From Geosiphon pyriformis (taxonomy: Eukaryota > Glomeromycota > Glomeromycetes > Archaeosporales > Geosiphonaceae), in the NCBI GenBank assembly GCA_016748015.1, contig JAAOMT010000484.1:111379-175378 (forward strand): DNA of 64,000 bases. The letters are read 5' to 3'. A program made the position numbers and the translations under genes. Shown here piece after piece: positions 44,398 to 53,965 of this stretch (the first letter of the stretch is position 1; each line of letters opens with the position of its first letter). The notes below the pieces were generated by a model that made no database searches, was not told the DNA's origin, and worked only from the letters and a program-made list of their open reading frames with translations.

Positions 44398-45938
44398 GGC
44401 TGGTAAACTGTGGCTTCAACTAGGGGATCCTTTCCAAAGAAATTGATGTTGGTATGATTGGGTCTTTGATTGGGGGCATTGTTGTTATTAATTCTGTTGT
44501 TCTGGTTGTCATTGTTTCTAGGAACTGGAGGGGGCAAAGGAGAATTGTTGCAATCTCTGGAGAAATGTCCAGTTAATCCACATTTATAACACACAGGAGG
44601 ACCACGATTTTGCTGTCTTTGATAAAGAGGTTGCTGGGGCTGATTAACACGTGGTTCATATCTGGGTCTTTGTGATTGTTGGTTATCTCTAACTGCTTGT
44701 GCCAAAGGTTCTAATAACTGGGCAAGATTGGCTGTGAATCTATCAATTAATTGTTCATTTGGATCTTGAGTTTGGGCAGCAAAAGAGGCAGCAGCCATTT
44801 GAGGAGCAGGAGCCATGACAGGAGCAGAAGCAAAAACTGGAAGTGTAGATCCCAAATGTATTCTTTGGTTGTCTTCAATTTGTTGGGCAAGTTCAATGGC
44901 CATGTCCATTGTAGGATTGTCTTTCAGGGCCAAGAGAGGCCAAAGAGCATAAGATAAATCAGTTCTCAATCTTTTTGTGAAGGAATGAATCTTTTGCTCT
45001 TCTGTCCAATTTCTTCCAGAGTCTACATGCTTGATTAACTTTCTGATTGCTTTAGCATATTCAGTTACAATTTCACCAGAGCCTTGAGTTCTTCTTTCTA
45101 ATTCCATGTGCTACTTGGATATCAAGATTGGGGTTCTGAACTTGTTTTCAAACTGGGTTGTGAAAGAGATGTTGTTTTCTCTGGCATTTGCTGGCATCCA
45201 TCTAATGATTCTTTGATGGGCATTAGCATCAGTTTTTTGTGAGAACCAGGTAGCAGGAGAGTCTTGGAGGTAGCCACCAACAATTTGAAACTTGTACTCA
45301 TTATCATATTGGTTAGCTGTAGCAGCTCTCTCAAAGTCATCCAACCATTCAATTGGATCTTGTGCATCACCTCTAAATAGTGGTAGTGGGGTATTGTTTC
45401 TTCTTTCTAAAGCAGTTTGTATACCTTGGAGGGTGGCCAGAATGTTTGCTTGCATGGGGTTATTAGCCATTGGTTCAGGGGTAACTGTTTGTGTAGACAA
45501 GTCTGATTTGCTTGATAAAAGGTCAAAAACAGGGGCAGTTTGGTAGCTTTCTTCTTCTGTTTCAAAAGGAGTTTCAGTTGCTTGATGGGCAGCAATCCAA
45601 ATGTGGATTTGATGATTCAGATATTCGAAATCAGGGGGCTGTTGTTCAAAAATTGCAGAATATAAGAGCTGATTGATACTGTTGTTTCTTTCTTCAAAGT
45701 CGTCTTCAAAATAAGCTTGGTCAAAATAATAAGTTGTATAAGCTGTGTAGGTTTCAGCTGAATGCTTGTTCAGAAACCAGTTCCAAAAGTCTTGGAATTG
45801 TCTGCTGGATTGTTCTTCAAGGGGAAAGCAGATCAAGCAGAAGGACAAGGGATTAAGTTCAATAAAGTCTAGATTGTTTCTGTTGTGTACTGCAAAGTAT
45901 TCTTCTGATTGCTGTGGCAGATATGAATAATCATCCAT
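44385..45938 (-). pseudogene. gag: gag of A4, one stop
   Basis: The best gag of family A: 517 codons with a single TAG at 45108-45110 (Trp expected, KWHMELE in A1). It carries the N-terminal MDDYSYLPQQSEEYF domain, the capsid-like core (WLDDFERAATANQYD, ATWFSQKTDANA) and an intact zinc knuckle CYKCGLTGHFSRDC (about 44590-44549). Confidence 0.88.
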
Positions 45939-46450
45939 ACAATGAGGAAATAAGTGAATTTTGACAACCTTACAGAAAGGACTACTTTTATGTTACAGGT
46001 TGGAGTAACAAGCTAATGGATAGTAAGGAAGAACAGAATTGTAGGGTGATGGAAATAATCAAAGGGGAATTCAACTTTAAAGAGCGAATTGAATAAGTAT
46101 GGATTCAATGTGCGAGATCAGTCTCATAAAATATCTCAGTTACTATACTTTTCAAAGGTAACCAGAGAATCTGAAGATAGAGGAATAGCTCATACTATTA
46201 ACAAATAATCACACTTGGTATAATTCTATGTCTCATGTCAGTGCTTTTAAAATTCAATATCAAGTATCAAATGTGCTCTTCAGTCACATTTTATTTAATA
46301 ATCTTCAAATACTTTGTTTAATTGTTTTAGAAAAAGGCAAATAAACACTAACAAAAGATCTTTTATCCAAAAGATGTTCGAATACTTAAAGGTAGGGAAA
46401 GAGAAATTAGCAATAAGAGAATGTTTGAGATGAAAGTTGTTTTATTATAT

Positions 46451-47082
46451 TGTTATGGTTGAAACTCATAATTTTAATTAGTTATTACATGTATTAGTCA
46501 CTGATGTCATATAATTAGCCACTCTATTTTTAGATAGTAATCATTGACCTGGTCATTGACCACTTTCAATAGTTATATAAGCAATGAGTCTCTTAGCTGT
46601 AGAAAATCATCTCTTAGACAAGAATCAAATAAATAAAAATAACAACTTTCATCTCAATTACTCTCTTATCACTAATTTCCCTTTCCCTACCTTTAAGTAT
46701 TCGAACATCTTTTGGATAAAAGATTACTTGTTGGCACTTTCCTGAAACGTGTAATTACAGTATTTGAAGATTATTTAAATAAACGTGACTGAAAAGCACA
46801 AGTTGATACCTGATATTGAATTTTAAGAGTGTCGACGTAAGGCATAGAATTATACCAATGGTTATCAATTGTTGACAGTATGGACTATCCCTCTACCTTC
46901 AGATTCCTTTGTTACCTTTTGAAAAGAATAGCGACTGAGATATTTTATGAGACTGATCTCACACATTGAATCCATACTCATTCAATTTGCTCATTAAAAT
47001 TGAATCCCCTTTGATTATTTCCATCATCCTACAATCCTGTTCTCCTTTGCTATCCATTAACTTGTTACTCTAACTTGTAACA
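46451..47082 (+). mobile_element. S2: solo family A LTR inside the A4 LTR
   Basis: 632 bp, opposite in orientation to its host LTR, flanked by ATAT (46447-46450 and 47083-47086). Only two minisatellite units. Confidence 0.88.
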
Positions 47083-47391
47083 ATATTTCTTTGATTGTTG
47101 GGAACATACATTTCTACAACTAAGAGACTCATTGCTTATATAGCTATGAAAAGTGGTCAATGACCAGATCAATGATCAGGTCAATAATCAGGTCAATGGT
47201 TAGGTCATTGATCAGGTTAATAATCAAGTTAATAATCAGGTTAACAGTCAGGTCATTGATCAGGTCAATGATTACTATCTATAAATAGGTTGGCTAATTA
47301 TATGATATCAGTGGCTAATACATGTGATAACTAATAAAAAAATCTTCAAAACATCTTGCAAATTATTAAAACTTTTTCTCTCCTAAATTTC

Positions 47392-49381
47392 ATGACCACA
47401 AATAGAGCTAAGAGTAAAAAAGTTGCAAACATTACTTTTCTTATAGTAACTAATAAAGTTTCAACACAAGAGGGTCTCTCTGTTATTGAAGCAGCTAGAC
47501 AAAACATTCTGGCAACATTTCCTTTAAAAAATAATAGTAATAAGCTGTCTTTAGCAGCTTCTGGTTTATTTTCTTCACCTTTGGCTGGTAGTTCTTCCCC
47601 AGTCAAAGTTCCTTCAAAAAAACACACTTGGGTTAGTTCTAGTGTTGTCTCCACTACTTCAAAAAGCCCAAAGATTTTTAATAACAGGCCAGTCAACAAG
47701 TTGGTCTTTCCTGCTCTTACTACTCTCACTATTACTTCTACTACTACTGCTTCACAAATGGCTGTGAAAGCTAAAAATTCCAAAAAACAGCAGCAGGCAG
47801 TCACAACTGCTATGATCACACCAAACTCCTTTATGGTTCCAGATGAGATCTTCAGTAAGATTTCCACAGCAGCAGCCAGCCCTATTCTTGATATGGATGG
47901 CAACAGCAGTGGCACATCTCCCAAGATGGGCCAAGATCAACCACTGGCTGTGTTGCCTGATGTGGTATTCTCCAGCAGATCATCACCAATCCCAATAGCA
48001 AAACAGTCCATCAATCCAGATGATCTCAAAGATTGGGCTAATCAGATGGAAATAGAATCAACTGTTCTCTCCCCAGTTTCTGGTGCATCTGATGCTGGTG
48101 CTTGGGTGAATGTGAATGGACGTCAAAGGTTCTCTGGTTGGGTGGCCTCCAATCTTGTGCCTGGTGCTATGTTTAAGATCAAGATGGCTTTGCTCAGTTC
48201 TTTGTTTCAGTTGCTGCCTGGTTGTATTGGGCTTAAATCTGTTTCACAAGATGCTGTCAAGTTGTTCTGTGTGGAATTTGCATCTCAGGAGTGTCTAAAT
48301 AGTGCTACCAAAGTGGCTATTAGTGATGAGGTTTTTTTGACTACTTTTAAGATTGCACGGTCTTCAGGAGTGGCCTCTGTTTCTTCCCCTTCTTTGTCAG
48401 TTGCACTGTGTGATGTACCCTTGGGTGCTTCTTCTAATGACATCAAATCTGCTCTTGGCATTTTTGGTGTTGTCACTTCTGTTAAGTTGAAGCCTGCTGG
48501 CTTATGGCAATATGCTGTGATTAACTTTAAAGACACTTCTTCTGCTGCTGCTGCTCTCTCTAACTGGTCTGTGTTGGTCAGAAAAGATAGTGTTAGGATT
48601 CTTCTCATTGCCAACCAAAAGGAGATTATTGTCTCAAGAGATGCTTTCAAAGCTAAGCTGGTTAATCTTCCATTTGGCTGTACTGCATTTGAGATAAGTG
48701 ATCTGGTCTCCCAAGTTGGTGGCTGTACGTGTTTCATTCCCCACTCCCCTGATTCCTATTGATGTCAACGCTTTGCAGTAGTGACCTTTGGCTCTTTGGA
48801 ATCTTTAAATGCTGCTGTTTCAAAAACTGGTACCTTATGTGGCTGCCGCATCTAGTGGGAAACTCTTGGATGTCATCGCTGCTATAGATGTCAAAGTTTG
48901 GATCATTTGGCTGTGGACTGCAAGGTGTTGCCACCTCTCCCTCCCAAACTCTCTTTTAATTCTGCTGGTAGTCCTGTCTTTCTCAAGTTATCTCTTGTTG
49001 GAGCTAAATCCTACGCCAAAGCTGCCATCTCTGTGGTTCCTTCTGTTGCTGCTGTTGTTGATACAGGTCTGGCTTTTAGTATGTCCTCCAAAGTTGTGGG
49101 GCCGCTGTTGCCGGTTGCCTCTTCTGGTTCAGATGTTGCTGTTAATGCTAGATTGGCTTCTCTGGAAACCCAACTTAGTGAACTGTCTTTGTTGATCAAA
49201 TCTATAGTTGAGCCTATGGGTTCTTTGGTTGTATTGGTTACTACATTATTGTCTACTCTACCAGTTATGGGAAACCAAATTAAGGCTGTTCGTGCTGTGG
49301 CTTCTGTGCTGCAAAAAGAAGTGGGGGCCCTCAAGTTAAGGAGTGGGAAGGTACACTATAACATATCTGATGATGAAGACA

Positions 49382-49446
<65 letters not shown>

Positions 49447-49665
49447 AGTGATGCTAAAGATTTTTTGGTCTATGATAATACATTTGATGCAATGATGGAG
49501 TTATGGGAAGTTCAATCCTTTAATATCAAGTCCAATCCAGATCAGACAGCTAAGTGGATGAGCAGTCTTGTTAAGAGTAGTTATGAACTGGTATGCATTA
49601 TGGGTAAGAGATATAAATTAGATATGTTTAATACATTAGATAGCAAAGGTAGTACTAGCATGTAG
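47392..49665 (+). pseudogene. RRM and zinc-knuckle ORF1 protein of R2
   Basis: 757 codons from ATG 47392 with two stops, TGA near 48762 and TAG near 48853. In order: a Lys/Ser/Thr-rich N-terminus (1-240), GRQRFSGWVASN, an RRM-like fold (about 345-415, SNDIKSALGIFGVV to YAVINFKDTSSAAAAL), a second FAVVTFGSLESLNAAV segment, a CCHC knuckle CYRCQSLDHLAVDC (about 495-510), a helical region, and a poly-Asp run. The make-up matches LINE ORF1 or Gag-like RNA-binding proteins. The same TGA occurs in R5 and R6. Confidence 0.78.
49376..49446 (+). repeat. GAT microsatellite in R2
   Basis: About 22 GAT units coding poly-Asp. R5 and R6 have only five to eight Asp codons here. Confidence 0.95.
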
Positions 49666-49668
49666 TTA

Positions 49669-49798
49669 GGGCTTTCTGCTTGTGGTTAGCTGCATCTTGT
49701 AATATGTATTATTGGGTGAGCTGGTTTTATGAAACTGCCACATTACTGTGGACTAACTAATAAACGACTGGTGTGGCTACACATTAACAAAAAAAAAA
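49669..49798 (+). other. 3' UTR and poly-A tail of R2
   Basis: It includes AATAAA (49762) 25 bp before the tail, and short hairpins: CCACA-TTAC-TGTGG and GTGT-GGCT-ACAC. R6 and R3 keep most of them. Confidence 0.6.
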
Positions 49799-49834
49799 GA
49801 TAACTAATAAAAACTATAAGTTTCAACTGTAACA

Positions 49835-50471
49835 CTAGGTTGGCTTCTCTTGAATCCCATTTTAGTGAACTATTTGTGTTGATTAAATCCTTAGTTGAAT
49901 CTGTTAGTGCTCTGGTTGCATTGGTTACCAAATTGCTGTCTACTCCATCTGTCATGAATGTGTCAGTTAAGGAATATGTGGATGAGTTGGCTAAGCAAAA
50001 TAAAGGCTTGGCTGCTGTTGCCACCATAATACAGAAAAGAATGACACATCTTGAGAAAATATGTGAATGAGTTTGCTTGGACATAGTTGATAATGTTGAT
50101 GATGATAATAATGGAAAAAAAGACTTTTCAATTTATGATAACACCTTTGATGTTATGATACATCTATGGAAAGATCAGCCTTTCTGAATTAAATCCAGCT
50201 CTAATCAGATTGCTAAGTAGATGAGTGGTATGGTTAAGAATAGTTATAAGCTTGTTAGCATTATGGGTAAGATGTATAAATTAAATATGTTTGATACATT
50301 AGGTAGCAAAGGTAGTACTAGTGTGTAGTTAGGGCTTTTCACTTGTGGTTAGCCACATCTTGTGATTTTGTATTATTAGGTGAACTGGCTTTATGAAAAT
50401 GTCATGCTTTTTGAGTATAGTTAAACTAATAAAAGATCAGTGTGGCTACACATTAACAAAAAAAAAAAAAG
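49835..50471 (+). mobile_element. R3: 3' part of a subfamily 2 ORF1 retroposon
   Basis: Starts at RLASLESHFSEL, where A4 entered, and runs through VKEYVDELAKQNKGL to the 3' UTR and an A-run (50459-50471). A TGA at 50068 ends its 76-codon frame. The upstream half would lie beyond the missing 3' side of A4. Confidence 0.75.
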
Positions 50472-50843
50472 TAGTAGTAGTGGAAGTAATAAAAGTAGGA
50501 AAGACCAACTTGTTGACTGGTCTGTTATTAAAAATTTTTGGGCTCTTAAAAACAGTAGAGACAACACTGGAACTAACCCGAGTGTGTCTTTTGGAAGGAA
50601 CTTTGACTGGAGAAGAACTACCACCCAAAGGTAAAAAAAATGAACCAAAAGTTGCTAAAGGCAGCTTATCACTAGTATTATTTAAAGGAAATGTTGTCAG
50701 AACATTTTGTCTAGCTGCTTCAATAACAGAGAGACCCTCTCGTGTTGAAACTTTATTAGTTACTATAAAAAAAATAATGTTTGCAACTTTTTTACTCTTA
50801 GCTCTATTCGTGGTCATGAAAATTAGGAGAGAAAGAGTTTTTT
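50472..50843 (-). mobile_element. R4: 5' part of an ORF1 retroposon, minus strand
   Basis: From the leader (CTCTTTCTCTCC, near 50833) and ATG 50817 it codes 115 residues of the ORF1 N-terminus (MTTNRAKSKKVANI) up to the Thr-rich tract, where the R3 tail begins. R3 probably entered R4; the R4 remainder is lost. Confidence 0.72.
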
Positions 50844-50856
50844 AATTTTACATCTT

Positions 50857-51054
50857 ATTCAGATTAACTAAATATTTCTTTAGAGATTGCAACAATCTTC
50901 TTCTGTCTCCTCCAGCTCCTAGAAATAATGATAACTAAAACAATAAAACCAACAACAACAATATTTCCAATTAAAGACCCAATCATGCCAACATCAATTT
51001 TTTTGGAGAGGATTCCCTAGTTAAAGCCACTGTTTATCAGTCTTTAAACTGGTA
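50857..51054 (+). pseudogene. gag: gag C-terminus of A5
   Basis: Reads LTKYFFRDCNN, then the Asn-rich tail and NHANINFF, ending with the slippery site and TAA 51053. It is the tail end of gag, strongly C-to-T altered. Confidence 0.7.
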
Positions 51055-51085
51055 AGTGCACCTCCAAAAAATAAAAGTACAAGTC
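51043..51085 (+). promoter_or_regulatory. -1 frameshift site of A5 (hairpin decayed)
   Basis: TTTAAAC at 51043-51049 in gag phase is intact. The 3' stem arm reads GTACA, so pairing with TGCAC is weakened. Confidence 0.6.
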
Positions 51086-51691
51086 AACCAGAAAAAACTT
51101 TTTTTATACTTTTAATCTAACTAATGATGACCATAATATAGATAAACTAGCAATCAACAAGAAAAAAAAAGAAAGCCAAAGTTGATTTTGCTCTTGACCT
51201 CAATAAAGCTTTCCCATCAACTGCTAATAACAATAAGCTACTAAAGACTAAAGTTTTTAAAAAACCTCTAAAGTTAAAATTCCAAGAAATAGCACAAAAA
51301 TCTGGTTCTTATTTTGTTGTCAAAAATTTCATGAAAACTCTAGTTCACATTATCTTTGGCCAATTAATAACCCATCCACAGTTCAGAAAAAATCTTCACA
51401 AATTCTTGATCCTAAAAAAAAAGTCATTAAAAACCAACAAACACTCTTGTCAAGCTAGACTTACTAACAACAGCAATGTTACTCTTCTGATTTGCAAAGC
51501 CCAAGTGGCTGGCTATTTTATTGATCTGATCTTAAACAGTGAATCTTCTGTAAGTGTCATTGCCAAACATTTCTTTGAAGCAATTGGTAGAAAAATTGAT
51601 GAATTTTTAACTAAACCAATGACTAATATACACAGTAACAAAAAAAAAAGCCTGGACATATAGCCAAAGCTGTTTCTGTTTGTATTAATGG
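51086..51691 (+). pseudogene. pol: protease region of A5
   Basis: From 51331 the frame gives HIIFGQLITHPQFRKN, AGYFIDLILNSESSVSVIAKHF (DSG to NSE, doubly inactivated) and then a TAG at 51661. S3 interrupts shortly after. Confidence 0.75.
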
Positions 51692-52405
51692 TGTTACAGG
51701 TTGGAGTAACAAGCTAATGGATAGCAAGAGAGAACAGGATTGTAGGGTGATGAAAATAATCAAAGAGGATTCAACTTCAATAAGCGAATTGAATGAGTAT
51801 GGATTCAATGTGCGAGATCAGTCTCATAAAATATCTCAGTCATTATTCTTTTCAAAAGGTAACAAGGGAATCTGAAGGTAGAGGGATAGTCCGTACTGTC
51901 AATAATTAATAACCACTGGTACAATTCTATGCCTCACGTCGGCACTCTTAGAATTCAATATCAGATATCAACTTGTGCTCTTCAGTCACATTTATACAAA
52001 TAGTCTTTAAATACTACAATTATTCAAACAGGAAAAGGCCAACAAGTAATTTTTTATCCTAAGATGTTCAGATACTTGAAGGTAGAGAAAGAGAAATTAG
52101 CGATAAGAGAGTGATTAAGATGAAAGTTGTTATTTTTATTTATTTGATTCTTGTCTGAGAAATGATTTTCTATAGCTAAGAGACTCATTGCTTATATAGC
52201 TATTAAAAGTGGTCAATGACCAGGTCAATGACTAGGTCAATGATCAGGTTAATGATCAGGTCAATAATCAGGTCAATGATCAGGTCAACAGTCAGGTCAT
52301 TGATCAGGTCAATGATCACTATCTAAAAATAGAGTGGCTAATTATATGACATCAGTGACTAATACATGTAATAACTAATAAAAATTATGGGTTTCAACCA
52401 TAACA
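51692..52405 (-). mobile_element. S3: solo family A LTR in A5 pol
   Basis: 714 bp, flanked by ATGG (51688-51691 and 52406-52409). About nine minisatellite units at 52210-52320. The pol frame continues after it. Confidence 0.9.
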
Positions 52406-52457
52406 ATGGCATCAGTATTGAAACTGACATAAAAGTATCTGAAGCAAAAGAATACAC

Positions 52458-53136
52458 TGTTACAGTTGAAACTTATACTTCTTATTAATTATCACATGTA
52501 TTAGCCACTGATGTCATATAAAGTAGCCACTCTATTTTTAGAAAGTGATCATTGATCTGATTAATGACCTGATTATTGACCTGATCATTGACCACTTTTG
52601 ATAGCTATATAAGCAATAAATTTCTTAGCTGTAGAAAAGCATGTAAAAATCAATGTAAGAATCAAAAAAATAAATAAATATAATAACAACTTTCATCTTA
52701 ATCATTCTCTTATCACTAATTTTTCTTTCCCTATTTTTAAATATCTGAACATCTTGGAATAAAAAATTACTTGTTGGTTATTCCTTACCCTTTTCCTAAA
52801 ATGTGTAATTGCAGCATTTGAAGATTATTGAAAAAAACATGACTAAAGAGTACATTTAATACCTAATATTGAATTCTAAGAGCATTGACATGAAGCATAG
52901 AATTATACCAATGTGTGATCATTTGTTGACAGTATGGACTATCCCTCTACCTTCAGATTCCCTGGTTATCTTTTGAAAAGTATAGCAACTGAGATATTTT
53001 ATGAGACTAATTTCACACATTGAATCCATACTTATTCAATTTGCTCTTTGAAGTTGAATTCCCTTTGATCTCTTTCATTACTCTACAATCCTGTTCCCCC
53101 TTGTTATCTGTTAGCTTGTTATTCCAAACCATAACA
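52458..53136 (+). repeat. 5' LTR of A6
   Basis: 679 bp, TGTTACAG to CATAACA. Primer site TGGTGCTCCCTGTAAGG follows at 53143. About three minisatellite units. Confidence 0.88.
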
Positions 53137-53965
53137 TAAAAGTGGTGCTCCCTGTAAGGTTGTCAAAATCCACTTTGTTTCCTATTGTATGGGTGATTAT
53201 TTATACCTGCCACAACAATCAAAAGAATACTTTAAAGCACACAACAAAAACGATCTAAACTTTATTGAACTTAATCCTTTGCCCTTCTGCTTGATTTGCT
53301 TTCCTATTAAAAAACAATCCAGTAGACAATTCCAAAACTTTTGAAACTGGTTTCTGAATAAAAATTCAGCTGAAATCTATACAGTCTATACAACTTATTA
53401 CTTTGATCAAGCTTATTTTAAAGACAACTTTAAAGAAAGAAACAACAGCATCAATCAGCTTTTATATTCGACAATCTTTGAACAACAGCCTCCTGATTTC
53501 AAATACTTGAATCATCAAATTCACATCTGGATTGCTGCTTACCAATTAGCTGAAACTCTCTTTGAAACAAAAGAAGAAAGTTATCAAACTGCTTCTGTTT
53601 TTGATTTTTTCTTAAGTAAATCAGAACATTCTACACAAACAGTTACTCCTGAACCAATGGCTAATGACTCTATGCAAACAAACATCCTGGCTACTCTTCA
53701 GGATATACAAACTGCTTTGGGAAGAAGAAACAACACTCCATTACCCTTGTTTAGAAGTGATGCACAAGATCCAATTAAATAGTTAAATGACTTTGAAAGA
53801 GCTGTCACAGCCAACCAATATGATAATAAATATAAGTTCCAAATTGTTGGTGGCTACCTTCAAGACTTTTTTGCTACTTGGTTCTCACAAAAAACCAATG
53901 CCAACACTTAGCAAAGAATCATTAGATGGGCACCAGCAAATGCTGAAAAAGACAACACCTTTTTT

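Larger units (their letters stand above)
47341..49798 (+). mobile_element. R2: full-length ORF1-only retroposon with 15-bp TSD
   Basis: A 15-bp duplication GATAACTAATAAAAA flanks it (47326-47340 and 49799-49813), inside the A4 LTR. It has a leader of about 50 bp, one protein gene, a 3' UTR of 130 bp and a poly-A tail (49788-49798). Tail plus long TSD indicates target-primed reverse transcription. No RT gene is present. Confidence 0.9.
39353..49834 (-). mobile_element. A4: family A element, minus strand, 3' end missing
   Basis: It keeps ORF3 start, integrase, RNase H, RT, protease, gag and a 5' LTR, but lacks its 3' LTR: ORF3 is cut at 39353 against A3 gag. Its 5' LTR is spread over 45991-49834 by solo LTR S2 and retroposon R2. 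A solo LTR (S1) lies in its integrase. The outer right flank CTAG matches the ORF1 sequence it appears to have entered. Confidence 0.85.
45991..49834 (-). repeat. 5' LTR of A4, interrupted twice
   Basis: LTR pieces are 45991-46450, 47083-47340 and 49799-49834. The inserts are solo LTR S2 and retroposon R2. The middle piece holds about nine minisatellite units (47155-47270). Confidence 0.82.
50844..52457 (+). mobile_element. A5: fragment of family A element (gag end to protease)
   Basis: It begins inside gag near the zinc knuckle and ends where the A6 LTR starts. Solo LTR S3 lies in the pol part. It may be the continuation of A3. A 52-bp piece after S3 (52406-52457) still reads GISIETDIKVSEAKEYT. 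Confidence 0.72.

Noticed and set aside
47346-47924. 192-codon minus-strand frame opposite the R2 ORF1 start, also opposite R5 and R6
   Set aside because: Its repetition follows from ORF1 conservation and Ser/Thr codon use on the other strand; it has no start context or motif of its own.
49835-50843. Twin-priming inversion at R3/R4
   Set aside because: Twin priming puts the inverted 5' part upstream of the 3' part; here it lies downstream of the poly-A tail.
50393-50845. 150-codon plus-strand frame over the R3/R4 junction
   Set aside because: It is the antisense of the R4 ORF1 N-terminus joined to R3 UTR; no homologous frame is kept elsewhere as a gene.
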